Of a stretch of DNA of 64,000 nt, positions 51,375-58,729 are shown piece after piece. Position 1 is the first letter of the stretch. Each line of letters opens with the position of its first letter. Below the pieces are notes generated by a model that saw only the letters and a program-made list of their open reading frames with translations, had not been told where the DNA came from and did not search any database. Source of the DNA: Alkalibacillus silvisoli (GTDB taxonomy: Bacteria > Bacillota > Bacilli > Bacillales > Alkalibacillaceae); assembly GCF_039521975.1 (NCBI RefSeq), contig NZ_BAAACZ010000009.1, positions 310,001 through 374,000 of the forward strand, read 5' to 3'. The translations under genes were made by a program, and so were the position numbers.

Positions 51375-52628
51375 ATGATTAAGGGAATATATGAATTTAT
51401 AAGTGAAGCACAGTTAAAAAAGTATGCAGAACTTGCTGTACGAGCTGGTGTAAATTTGCAAAAAAATCAATTATTGATTATTCATAGTGATATACAAAAT
51501 GCTACGTTTGCACGTCTAATCCAAACGGTAGCCTACGAGGCAGGAGCTTCAAATGTTTTTATAGATTGGACAGATGAACAGTCCACCAAAGAATTTTACT
51601 TAAATGCAGCAGATAGTGCCATCGATTACTTTCCTGATTGGCAAGCTGACCGTTTTAAGGAGTGGGGCGATGCAGGTGCTGCTTACATCCATATTATTTC
51701 TGAAAACTTAGGTGTCTTTAAGGAGGTTTCTACAGAAAGGATCAATCGTTTCCAAAAAGCTTCACGTACAAAATTGAGGGATTATCATGCGAAAATTAGG
51801 TCCCACGAGGTACGCTGGTGTCTTCTAGCTGTTCCATACGTTGAATGGGCAACTAAAGTTTTTCCCAACCTAAGTGAAGAAGAAGCTTTACAATCATTAT
51901 GGAAATTAATTTTAAGAGGAGCTCGGGCAGATGGGAAAAATCCTATAAAAGATTGGGAGAGTCACAATAGAGCCTTCGAGTCTCGAAAGAAAATCCTAAA
52001 CGAGAGCCAATTTGAAGCCCTGCATTTTACAAATAGCCGTGGAACTGATTTATTAGTTGGTCTACCTAAAAATCACCTCTATATCGGTGGGGGTGTCACA
52101 GATAAAAATGGAGTACCTTTCTTTCCGAACATTCCTACCGAAGAAATATTTACTGCTCCCCATAAAAATAAGGTGAATGGCAAATTGGTAGGTACTAAAC
52201 CTCTTATTTATGGAGGGAGTGTCATCGATGAATTTTATCTAATTTTTAAAGATGGACGGATTACAGACTATAATGCCGCAAAGGGACAGGAAGTGTTACA
52301 AAATCTCATCGAAACAGACGAAGGTTCACATTATCTAGGTGAAATTGCCTTGGTCTCTAATGAATCACCACTTGCTCAGACAGATACTCTTTTTTACAAT
52401 ACTTTGTTTGATGAAAATACGTCCTGTCATATTGGAATCGGAAATGCATCTCCCTCCAATATTCAAAATGGCATTGACCAATCTGAGGAAGAGTTGAAGG
52501 CAGCGGGTCTGAATACTTCACTTTTGTTAGTCAATGTGACCTTTGGCACCGAAGATATGGAAGTAGTAGGCATTAAAGAAGGTGGAACTGAAGCCCTACT
52601 AATAAAGGATGGGGATTTCCAATTCTAA
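51375..52628 (+). CDS. M29 aminopeptidase homologue with two metal ligands replaced
   Basis: A 417-residue protein with the M29 (AmpS/AmpT, thermophilic aminopeptidase) fold: N-terminal domain AELAVRAGVNLQKNQLLIIHS, PFFPNIPTEEIFTAP with ligand Glu near 256, LGEIALV (Glu 323) and CHIGIGNA (His 352). The family then has a His-x-Asp pair in a context like SLVHVDFMIG; here SLLLVNVTFG (residues 382-391) has Leu at 385 and Asn at 387. Two of five dinuclear-site ligands are therefore absent. The frame is otherwise intact, so it may be inactive, single-metal, or repurposed. AGGAGAG precedes the ATG. Neighbouring gaps lack clear boundary repeats. Confidence 0.85.
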   Translation: MIKGIYEFISEAQLKKYAELAVRAGVNLQKNQLLIIHSDIQNATFARLIQTVAYEAGASNVFIDWTDEQSTKEFYLNAADSAIDYFPDWQADRFKEWGDAGAAYIHIISENLGVFKEVSTERINRFQKASRTKLRDYHAKIRSHEVRWCLLAVPYVEWATKVFPNLSEEEALQSLWKLILRGARADGKNPIKDWESHNRAFESRKKILNESQFEALHFTNSRGTDLLVGLPKNHLYIGGGVTDKNGVPFFPNIPTEEIFTAPHKNKVNGKLVGTKPLIYGGSVIDEFYLIFKDGRITDYNAAKGQEVLQNLIETDEGSHYLGEIALVSNESPLAQTDTLFYNTLFDENTSCHIGIGNASPSNIQNGIDQSEEELKAAGLNTSLLLVNVTFGTEDMEVVGIKEGGTEALLIKDGDFQF

Positions 52629-52794
52629 ATCGTCTACAACTTAAAAACAGAGTAAACGGATTTGTTGTGGTTTATACTTAGTGCTAACTCTAGCAATAGT
52701 AAAAACAAACTGGGCAGCATTCCTGCAACAACTGAAGATTATGGGTTATGTTTAGATATACGATAATTCAAAAGAAGTTAAGAGGGGATTGTTG

Positions 52795-53433
52795 ATGGAA
52801 AGTAAAATTGAAATTTATGAAACAGAATCTCAATATTTCAGCCCCTATAAACACTTTATTTCACGAATTCAAGAAATGGAAGAAAAATCTGTTTACGGGG
52901 CTAAGGTTGCCAAAATGTGGGCTGAAATTTTAAATCAATCTCTTTATAAAGAAACCTATCCTGTAATTCATCCGATTGGGCAGGAAACATTTTCACTATA
53001 TGCGGAGTATCCAATTGGTGTATTTGAATATGCTTTAGACATTGATGGTGCTTCTTCACTTATAAAAGAAAGAAGTATTAAACCAGTACAGTTTACTCCG
53101 TCGAACATAATTGATGCAGTTGATCAAGAAAATATAAATAAAGACCCAAATCGAGTAAAACCAAACCATAAAAACCCTGTAATGGCACTTCAGAGTCGGT
53201 ATCTAACTGTTAATAAACCTTATTGTATTAATGGAAACCACCGGATATTTGAAGCATATCGAAATAACGATACGCAAATAGATGTTTTTCTATTTAAAGA
53301 TTTGGAGTTTGTACCTTTCTTTTATGACATTCTTAGTAAAGCAACTTACTTTTTGGAGATTGATTACAAAAATGTAGTTTCTGATGAGAGGTACATACCA
53401 AGCGAAAAAGGTGCATTTGTATATGAATTTTAA
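52795..53433 (+). CDS. uncharacterised protein with ParB-like INGNHR motif
   Basis: A 212-residue soluble protein I cannot place in a named family. Near residue 145 it has NKPYCINGNHRIFEAYRNND, close to the (I/V)DGNHRxxA motif of ParB/sulfiredoxin-like nuclease or nucleotide-binding folds; the flanking GHRI-like histidine and arginine are the usual active-site residues. The rest shows no recognisable domain, no signal peptide and no membrane helix. ATG 52795 follows AGAGGGGA. It precedes repeat copy D. Confidence 0.6.
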   Translation: MESKIEIYETESQYFSPYKHFISRIQEMEEKSVYGAKVAKMWAEILNQSLYKETYPVIHPIGQETFSLYAEYPIGVFEYALDIDGASSLIKERSIKPVQFTPSNIIDAVDQENINKDPNRVKPNHKNPVMALQSRYLTVNKPYCINGNHRIFEAYRNNDTQIDVFLFKDLEFVPFFYDILSKATYFLEIDYKNVVSDERYIPSEKGAFVYEF

Positions 53434-53442
53434 TTGACTTGG

Positions 53443-53577
53443 GTTAAAGGTCTCTTTAACAAGTAACAAGGCGATCAAGAAAATTGGTCGTCTTTTTATT
53501 GGTACAATTATTGGAATATTATGTTAACATTGGTGTAGAAGATATTGAACTATAGAAGCAGGATAACTTAAGAAGGG
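53443..53577 (+). repeat. long cassette-boundary repeat, copy D
   Basis: GGGTTAAAGGTCTCTTTAAC-AAGTAACAAGG (degenerate alpha), then 84 bp identical to copy B (53468-53551) with terminator (53470-53497), TTGGTACAATTATTGGAATA and GTTAACATTGG, and the beta box TGAACTATAGAAGCAGGATA. Confidence 0.85.
53470..53497 (+). terminator. terminator inside repeat copy D
   Basis: Same hairpin as in copy B: GGCGATCAA paired with TTGGTCGTC, then TTTTT. It ends the upstream uncharacterised gene. Confidence 0.75.
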
Positions 53578-53591
53578 GGGAGAATTTTATT

Positions 53592-54071
53592 GTGTTGTTT
53601 GAACAAAAGGACAGTAAATTAAAATTATTGTTTTACATTTACTTTTTATTCATGTTGCTCTTTTATTTAGGATACACGTTATTGTGGAATCATCGAATGA
53701 ATATGTCAGAGCACTGGCAATCAGTGAATAATTTTAGGGAAGAAGATATGGAAACGCTTACCCGATTAGCCAATTGGACAGAGGTTTTTGAATTAGCGTT
53801 TGTTATATTATTCATATCAATGAGTATCTTTTATTTTTATAAATACAGAAAAGATAAAAATAATATTTTGATAGTTAAGCAATATTTATTTGTGCACTTA
53901 TTCTTGCTTATTATAATCGTGACATCGAGTTTTATTTTAGCTCGAGTTACACCGTTACTTATTGGAAATTTACTTGTTCCATTATATATGCCAGCTATTA
54001 TTTTTGTAGGGTTACTGTGTTATATGGTATTAGGATTGATAAAATCAAATCGGCTAAATAGTGGTTTATAA
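53592..54071 (+). CDS. small polytopic membrane protein, unknown function
   Basis: A 159-residue protein with four predicted transmembrane helices: about residues 9-32 (FYIYFLFMLLFYLGYTLLW), 60-80, 97-116 (LFVHLFLLIIIVTSSFILA) and 122-148. The N terminus and C terminus are both likely cytoplasmic and basic. GTG start with GAAGGGGGGAG upstream. No family was recognised. It sits between repeat copies D and E. Confidence 0.7.
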   Translation: MLFEQKDSKLKLLFYIYFLFMLLFYLGYTLLWNHRMNMSEHWQSVNNFREEDMETLTRLANWTEVFELAFVILFISMSIFYFYKYRKDKNNILIVKQYLFVHLFLLIIIVTSSFILARVTPLLIGNLLVPLYMPAIIFVGLLCYMVLGLIKSNRLNSGL

Positions 54072-54120
54072 GTAATGAACAGTTGAATAGAGATGACTAC
54101 CTTCTACAATTATTCCTTCT

Positions 54121-54264
54121 TCAACTCAGGGGGGCAAGAGTTTAGCAAGGCGATCAAGGGAATTGGTCGAATTGGTCGTCTTTTTTATTGGTACAATTAT
54201 TGGAATATTATGTTAACATTGGTGTAGAAGATATTGAACTAACGAGGCAGGATTGTTGAAGAAG
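54121..54264 (+). repeat. long cassette-boundary repeat, copy E
   Basis: CAACTCAGGGGGGCAAGAGT-TTAGCAAGG (alpha), terminator region with an internal duplication of AATTGGTCG (54161 and 54170) before TTTTTT, then TTGGTACAATTATTGGAATA, GTTAACATTGG and the best-preserved beta box TGAACTAACGAGGCAGGATT-GTTGAAGAAG. Confidence 0.85.
54150..54186 (+). terminator. terminator inside repeat copy E
   Basis: GCGATCAA can pair with either of two TTGGTCG copies; the second is followed directly by the T run. It would end the membrane protein gene. Confidence 0.65.
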
Positions 54265-54308
54265 CTTTTATCACAAAGTTGGTACTTATACAGACTTAGG
54301 GGTGAACG

Positions 54309-54860
54309 ATGAACAAATTAATTAGTAGTATTATTTTGATAAGCTTAAGTTTTATAGTGGGATGTTCAGGCTCAGCCACATATGACACTGACGAAGTAGC
54401 CGCTATTGTAAGGGGAGAAGAAATAACAGTTGGGGACATTCGCTTTTTTGTTGAGGCGGAAGATGAAGATTTACCTGAAGTTGTTGAATCAATGGTTAGG
54501 GAAACTGTTGTTATTCAAGAAGCTAAGGAAATGGGAATCGATGTATCAGATGAAGTCGAAGAGTCAATTAAATCCTTTGGTCAGTATCCTTCTGAAAATG
54601 TTGATACTGATAAAGCAAATGAAATTAGAGAGTTTGCAGAGGCTCAGGCTGAAAGGTTTGATATGAAGCCAAAAGAGTTTCATAAGGAGTTTATAGAGAG
54701 AAGTGCTAAGAGAAGTGCCTATCCAAATGAATTTTTTAAAGAACATTTTGATAGTAATCCTGAAACAGAAGAAGCTGAAGAAATGAATGAAGAAATACAA
54801 CAAATAGTTGATGTGTTGTTAAAAGAACACGAAGATAAAATTGAAATACTAATCAAATAA
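54309..54860 (+). CDS. lipoprotein with SurA/PrsA-N-like region
   Basis: A 183-residue predicted lipoprotein: lipobox FIVGC with the modified Cys at residue 19. The following part (VAAIVRGEEITVGDIRFFVE...ESMVRETVVIQEAKEMGI) resembles the N-terminal chaperone region of SurA/PrsA foldases. There is no parvulin domain; the protein ends after a charged helix (EEIQQIVDVLLKEHEDKIEI). It may be a holdase or a remnant of a longer protein. GGGGTG precedes the ATG. Confidence 0.72.
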   Translation: MNKLISSIILISLSFIVGCSGSATYDTDEVAAIVRGEEITVGDIRFFVEAEDEDLPEVVESMVRETVVIQEAKEMGIDVSDEVEESIKSFGQYPSENVDTDKANEIREFAEAQAERFDMKPKEFHKEFIERSAKRSAYPNEFFKEHFDSNPETEEAEEMNEEIQQIVDVLLKEHEDKIEILIK

Positions 54861-54880
54861 TTGATAAATAATAATTTGTA

Positions 54881-54948
54881 ATTGAACTAACATGGGGCGA
54901 TTGTTTAATAAATAGGATACTCTTCTTGTGCTAAAGTAGTAGGTTAAA
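54881..54948 (+). repeat. cassette-boundary repeat (alpha, weak beta)
   Basis: TTGAACTAACATGGGGCGAT-TGTTTAATAA (alpha, 54882-54911) is clear; a beta-like TTGTGCTAAAGTAGTAGGTT follows at about 54926. Confidence 0.6.
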
Positions 54949-54973
54949 GAATGATGATACGGAGGAGATTTAT

Positions 54974-55506
54974 TTGTCAAAAGCTATTTTTATTGATAGA
55001 GATGGCACAATTGGAGGGACAGATAAGGTTGTATTTCCTAGAGACTTTCAACTGTATCCTTTCGTTGGCAATTCAATTTACAAATTAAAAAAGTTAGGAA
55101 ATCCTATATTTTCTTTTACAAATCAACCAGGTATTTCAAGGGGAGAAGCAACAAGGGAAGACTTTGAGAGAGAACTTATAGGTTTTGGTTTTGATAAGGT
55201 ATATCTTTGTCCACACCAACACAACGAAGGATGTCAATGTCGGAAACCATCGACTGGAATGTTGATTCAAGCAGCAAAAGAAAATAATTTAAATTTAAAA
55301 GAATGTGTAGTCATTGGAGATAGATGGACAGATATGCTTGCGGCTCAAGAAGCAGGTTGCATTAAAGTATTAGTCAAGACAGGTGCTGGGGATTTAATAA
55401 ATACAAAAATAAGGACTATTATGGTAAGTATGCTGGGGTTTCTCCTGAATATTTTGCATCAAATTTTCAGGAAGCAGTTGATTGGATCATAACTAATTTT
55501 AAGTGA
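54974..55506 (+). pseudogene. HAD-IIIA phosphatase with C-terminal frameshift
   Basis: A HAD phosphatase related to histidinol/heptose-bisphosphate phosphatases. Motif I is FIDRDGTIGG, motif II FSFTNQPG, the zinc-type loop CPHQHNEGCQCRKPS, and motif III GDRWTDMLAAQEAGC. The TTG start has GGAGGAG upstream. After VKTGAGDL the frame enters a basic, unrelated tail ending at 55492; shifting by one base near 55385-55400 instead gives NKDYYGKYAGVSPEYFASNF and a stop at 55506, a far better C terminus. Catalytic motifs precede the break, so activity could survive. Confidence 0.8.
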
Positions 55507-55512
55507 ATCAAT

Positions 55513-55590
55513 GTTCAATTAAAGGGGGCGATTGTTCAGTAAGAATGATCGTTCTTAAATTAACGTGAGCAGGATTCTTTAACAAGATTT
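55513..55590 (+). repeat. cassette-boundary repeat (alpha and beta boxes)
   Basis: TTCAATTAAAGGGGGCGATT-GTTCAGTAAG (alpha, 55514-55543) and AAATTAACGTGAGCAGGATT-CTTTAACAAG (beta, 55557-55586), with a short spacer. Confidence 0.65.
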
Positions 55591-55613
55591 TATTTTGGTG
55601 GAGGTTATTTTAT

Positions 55614-55808
55614 ATGGGGAAGGATACTCTGTTGTTTTGGGTGTTTTTTCTAATATTTTTGTATGTGAGTCATCATTTTTACTTTTACTTTGTAGATCCT
55701 TTTTTACTTTCAATTCACCTAGGTGTAATGTATTTTGTTATTTTCCCGGTGGTATTTATTTCGTTATCGGCTGTCTTGGCAAATGTGGCAAAGAATTTTT
55801 TTCTTTAA
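55614..55808 (+). CDS. small two-helix membrane protein
   Basis: A 64-residue hydrophobic protein with two likely membrane helices (LLFWVFFLIFLYVSHHFYFYF and LGVMYFVIFPVVFISLSAVL) and very few charges. GGTGGAGG lies at good distance from the ATG, and the gene fits between two boundary repeats, supporting it over an overlapping frame starting at 55595. No family was recognised. Confidence 0.6.
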   Translation: MGKDTLLFWVFFLIFLYVSHHFYFYFVDPFLLSIHLGVMYFVIFPVVFISLSAVLANVAKNFFL

Positions 55809-55814
55809 GATAAT

Positions 55815-55845
55815 TAAAGTAACGGGTTGCGTTAGTTGAATAAGG
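55815..55845 (+). repeat. cassette-boundary repeat (last alpha box)
   Basis: AAAGTAACGGGTTGCGTTAG-TTGAATAAGG. No beta box follows; a terminator comes instead, marking the right end of the array. Confidence 0.65.
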
Positions 55846-55859
55846 AATATACTACTAAA

Positions 55860-55889
55860 GGACCTAGAAAATTCTAAGTCCGTTTTTTA
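55860..55889 (+). terminator. Rho-independent terminator at the right end of the array
   Basis: GGAC-TAGAA pairs with TTCTA-GTCC (single mismatched positions), then TTTTTT follows. Confidence 0.7.
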
Positions 55890-55906
55890 TGATTTCTAAT
55901 GAAAAT

Positions 55907-55941
55907 AAAAAGCATAGCCCTCAATCAGGCTATGCTTTTTG
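55907..55941. terminator. bidirectional terminator before the Prli42-like gene
   Basis: AAAAAGCATAGCC pairs with GGCTATGCTTTTT around an 8-nt loop. It serves the minus-strand small gene and blocks read-through from the array. Confidence 0.88.
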
Positions 55942-55948
55942 ACTGCGT

Positions 55949-56089
55949 TTATACAAACATGCTAAGCCCCATCATTAGTGAGCTTAACAACATCGCAATA
56001 ATCATTAAATAGATTACAATCGTTGTCCATTTCTTTTTCTTTCTGCGACTAGAAGCATAAGGAGCACGAGGCTTTTTGTTGTTAGACAC
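55949..56089 (-). CDS. Prli42-like stressosome-associated miniprotein
   Basis: A 46-residue protein. A basic N-terminal extension (MSNNKKPRAPYASSRRKKKK) is followed by one C-terminal membrane helix, WTTIVIYLMIIAMLLSSLMM-GLSMFV. Pattern and size match Prli42, the tail-anchored miniprotein that tethers the stressosome to the membrane in Listeria and is widespread in Firmicutes, although the basic extension is longer than in the short Listeria form. GTG start with AGGGAGG upstream. A strong terminator follows. The family call is by pattern memory, not alignment. Confidence 0.7.
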   Translation of the reverse strand: MSNNKKPRAPYASSRRKKKKWTTIVIYLMIIAMLLSSLMMGLSMFV

Positions 56090-56143
56090 AGTAATTCCTC
56101 CCTTAAAGTATCCATTAACATCATTGTAAAAGAAAAACTAAGA

Positions 56144-56172
56144 TTGGACAAGATAAAACTTTGCTTTACAAT
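56144..56172 (+). promoter_or_regulatory. promoter of the methylmalonyl-CoA module
   Basis: TTGGAC (56144-56149) and TACAAT (56167-56172) with a 17-bp spacer form a near-consensus sigma-A promoter. About 22 bp downstream lies the palindrome TTACAATTGTAA (56195-56206), a possible operator in the leader. Confidence 0.65.
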
Positions 56173-56233
56173 AAAAGTAGATGACGAATTTTTCTTACAA
56201 TTGTAAAATGGTAACAGGAGGGAGACGCTTTAT

Positions 56234-57892
56234 ATGAGTAACCATTTTAATGAACAGTATAATCAATGGAAAGAACAGGTTAAGAAGACAAATGAGAGGT
56301 TTAAAGAGCGTAAAGAGGAGTTCTTAAATAAATCCGACATTGAAATTGATCCGCTGTATGTTCCTAAAGAGAATCAAGTTAATGACGACTACGTAGAAAA
56401 TATTGGTTTTCCAGGACAGTACCCTTTTACTAGAGGGATCCAGCCTTCAATGTATCGTAATCGTTTCTGGACGATGAGACAATATGCGGGTTTTGGTTCT
56501 GCTAAAGAAACGAATGAACGTTTTAGATACTTATTAGATCAAGGTCAAACTGGGTTATCAGTCGCTTTTGATTTGCCTACTCAAATCGGATACGACTCAG
56601 ACGATCTGATGAGTGAAGGTGAGGTCGGTAAAGTAGGAGTAGCAATTGATTCATTAGAAGACATGGAAACACTTTTAAAGGGTATTCCATTAGACCAGGT
56701 CAGTACGTCGATGACCATTAATGCACCTGCTTCTGTTTTATTGTGTATGTACATAGCAGTTGCAGAAAAACAAGGTGTTCCTAAAGAGAAAATCACTGGT
56801 ACGATTCAAAATGATATATTAAAAGAATATATCGCAAGAGGTACTTATATTTACCCGCCAAAGGCATCGATGCGTTTAATTACGAATATTTTTGAGTATT
56901 GTGCTCAAGAGGTACCGAAGTTTAATACAATTAGTATTTCGGGCTATCACATTCGTGAAGCTGGCTCAACTGCTGTCCAAGAAGTAGCATTTACGCTTGC
57001 AAATGGAATGGCTTATGTTGATGCGGCAATTGAACGCGGTTTAGAAGTCGATCAATTTGCCACTAGATTAGCTTTTTTCTTTAATGCTCATAATAATTTC
57101 TTTGAAGAAGCAGCTAAATTTAGAGCAGCGAGGAGAATCTGGGCTAAATTAATGAAAGAGAAGTATCAAGCTCAAAATGAAAAAAGCTGGCGCTTACGTT
57201 TTCATACACAAACAGGTGGCTCAACGTTAACAGCACAGCAGCCAGACAACAATATCGTAAGAGTAGCTCTACAGGCATTATCGGCTGTCATGGGTGGTAC
57301 CCAAAGCTTACATACGAACTCTAGAGATGAAGCACTTGCTCTACCAACTGAGGATTCAGCCCGTATTGCTCTACGTACACAACAAATTATTGCTCATGAA
57401 AGTGGTGTAGCTGATACAGTCGACCCTCTAGCTGGTTCATATTATGTCGAGCAATTAACTGATGAAATTGAACAAGAAGTCATGTCTTATCTTGAGAGAA
57501 TCGAAGAAATGGGTGGCGCAGTTAAAGCAGTAGAAGAAGGCTATATGCAAAGAGAGATCCATCAGACAGCTTACGAGACGCAGAAGAAGATTGAGTCACA
57601 AGAAGAAATTATTGTTGGTATGAATGAATTCCAGATTGAAGAAGAAGTTCATGAAGATTTATTAAGAGTAGATGAACAATTAGAACAAGACCAAGTGAAG
57701 CAAGTAGAAAATGTTAGAAAATCACGTGATCAATCACGAGTGGATCAAACTTTAAACGAACTGAAAGAAGCGGCTCAACATCCTAATAGTAATTTAATGC
57801 CATACATTTTAAATTGCGTTAAGGTTTATGCCACTGTAGGAGAAATTTGCCATGTATTACGTGATGAATTCGGTGAGTATACAGGTATGTAG
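56234..57892 (+). CDS. mcmA1: methylmalonyl-CoA mutase, large (catalytic) subunit
   Basis: A 552-residue TIM-barrel acyl-CoA mutase chain without the B12 domain, of the two-subunit type known from archaea and bacilli. Signatures: FPGQYPFTRGIQPSMY, RFWTMRQYAGFG, LDQGQTGLSVAFDLPTQIGYD, TISISGYHIREAGS, and RFHTQTGGSTLTAQQPDNN. It isomerises methylmalonyl-CoA to succinyl-CoA with adenosylcobalamin bound to the small subunit encoded next. The neighbouring epimerase and carboxylase favour methylmalonyl- over isobutyryl-CoA mutase, but specificity is inferred. GGAGGGAG precedes the ATG. Confidence 0.92.
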   Translation: MSNHFNEQYNQWKEQVKKTNERFKERKEEFLNKSDIEIDPLYVPKENQVNDDYVENIGFPGQYPFTRGIQPSMYRNRFWTMRQYAGFGSAKETNERFRYLLDQGQTGLSVAFDLPTQIGYDSDDLMSEGEVGKVGVAIDSLEDMETLLKGIPLDQVSTSMTINAPASVLLCMYIAVAEKQGVPKEKITGTIQNDILKEYIARGTYIYPPKASMRLITNIFEYCAQEVPKFNTISISGYHIREAGSTAVQEVAFTLANGMAYVDAAIERGLEVDQFATRLAFFFNAHNNFFEEAAKFRAARRIWAKLMKEKYQAQNEKSWRLRFHTQTGGSTLTAQQPDNNIVRVALQALSAVMGGTQSLHTNSRDEALALPTEDSARIALRTQQIIAHESGVADTVDPLAGSYYVEQLTDEIEQEVMSYLERIEEMGGAVKAVEEGYMQREIHQTAYETQKKIESQEEIIVGMNEFQIEEEVHEDLLRVDEQLEQDQVKQVENVRKSRDQSRVDQTLNELKEAAQHPNSNLMPYILNCVKVYATVGEICHVLRDEFGEYTGM

Positions 57893-57919
57893 TATGTAAA
57901 GCAGAGGGGAGAGTTTTAA

Positions 57920-58327
57920 TTGGAACGAAAAATTAGAGTTTTAATAGCGAAGCCAGGTTTAGACGGACATGATCGTGGGGCGTTAGTTATTGCACAAGCT
58001 TTACGTGATCATGGTATGGAAGTAATCTATACTGGATTAAGACAATCACCCGCACAAATCGCGCAAGCTGCCATTCAAGAGGACGTTGATGTCATCGGGC
58101 TTTCATCTTTATCAGGTGGACATAAAACGCTATTTCCGAAAGTGGTTGAAGCACTTAAAGAAAAAGGGGCAGATGATATTCCGGTAGTCGGTGGTGGGGT
58201 TATTCCAGATGAAGATATTGCTTTTCTCGAGGAGCGAGGTGTTCAAAAAGTCTTTACTCCTGGTACACCCATGACAGAAACAGTAGAATTTATTAAATCT
58301 TGTGTCAGAGGTGATCAAATTGAATAA
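57920..58327 (+). CDS. mcmA2: methylmalonyl-CoA mutase, cobalamin-binding subunit
   Basis: A 135-residue B12-binding domain. The lower-ligand motif is GLDGHDRGALVIAQALRDHG (DxHxxG with the cobalt-coordinating His), followed by GLSSLSGGHKTLFPKV and VPVVGGGVIPDED, completing the nucleotide-tail pocket. The start is a TTG with GAGGGGA upstream. Its end overlaps the epimerase start by 8 nt. The MeaB/ArgK-type GTPase chaperone often found here is not in the window. Confidence 0.92.
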   Translation: MERKIRVLIAKPGLDGHDRGALVIAQALRDHGMEVIYTGLRQSPAQIAQAAIQEDVDVIGLSSLSGGHKTLFPKVVEALKEKGADDIPVVGGGVIPDEDIAFLEERGVQKVFTPGTPMTETVEFIKSCVRGDQIE

Positions 58328-58718
58328 AATCGCACATATTGGAATTGCGGTCTCGAGTATTGAAGAAACTTTACCGTTTTACCGTGATCACTTAGGGTTA
58401 GAATTTAAAGGGGTTGAAGAAGTAGAGTCTGAGCATGTTAAAGTCGCATTTCTTAAAATTGGAGAGAGTGCTATTGAATTATTAGAACCACTTAACTCAC
58501 AATCGCCCATTGCTAAGTATATCGATCAGAAAGGTGAAGGGATTCATCATATAGCTCTAGATGTCAATGATATTGATGAACGCTTAAATAACTTAAAGGA
58601 ACAGGGTATCCCATTAATTCATGAACAACCAAAAGAAGGAGCCCATGGAAGTCAAATTGCTTTTTTACATCCGAAGGCAGCAAATGGTGTATTATTTGAA
58701 CTTTGTCAGCAAAAGTAG
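58320..58718 (+). CDS. mce: methylmalonyl-CoA epimerase
   Basis: A 132-residue VOC-fold epimerase interconverting (S)- and (R)-methylmalonyl-CoA. Metal ligands are visible in KIAHIGIAVSSIEE (His), EGIHHIALDVNDI (His) and GVLFELCQQK (Glu), with FYRDHLGLEF typical. TTG 58320 has AGAGGTGA at proper distance and gives the correct short N terminus; a longer frame from 58302 overlaps the B12 subunit further. It is translationally coupled to the mutase. Confidence 0.92.
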   Translation: MNKIAHIGIAVSSIEETLPFYRDHLGLEFKGVEEVESEHVKVAFLKIGESAIELLEPLNSQSPIAKYIDQKGEGIHHIALDVNDIDERLNNLKEQGIPLIHEQPKEGAHGSQIAFLHPKAANGVLFELCQQK

Positions 58719-58729
58719 GAGGCTTGGTT

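Noticed and set aside
55595..55813. Alternative 72-codon frame overlapping the small membrane protein
   Set aside because: Starts upstream of the GGTGGAGG site; the 55614 frame has the better start and a coherent two-helix protein.
44350..55845. CRISPR array or prophage
   Set aside because: Repeats are degenerate, unevenly spaced by whole genes, and no cas or phage structural genes are present.
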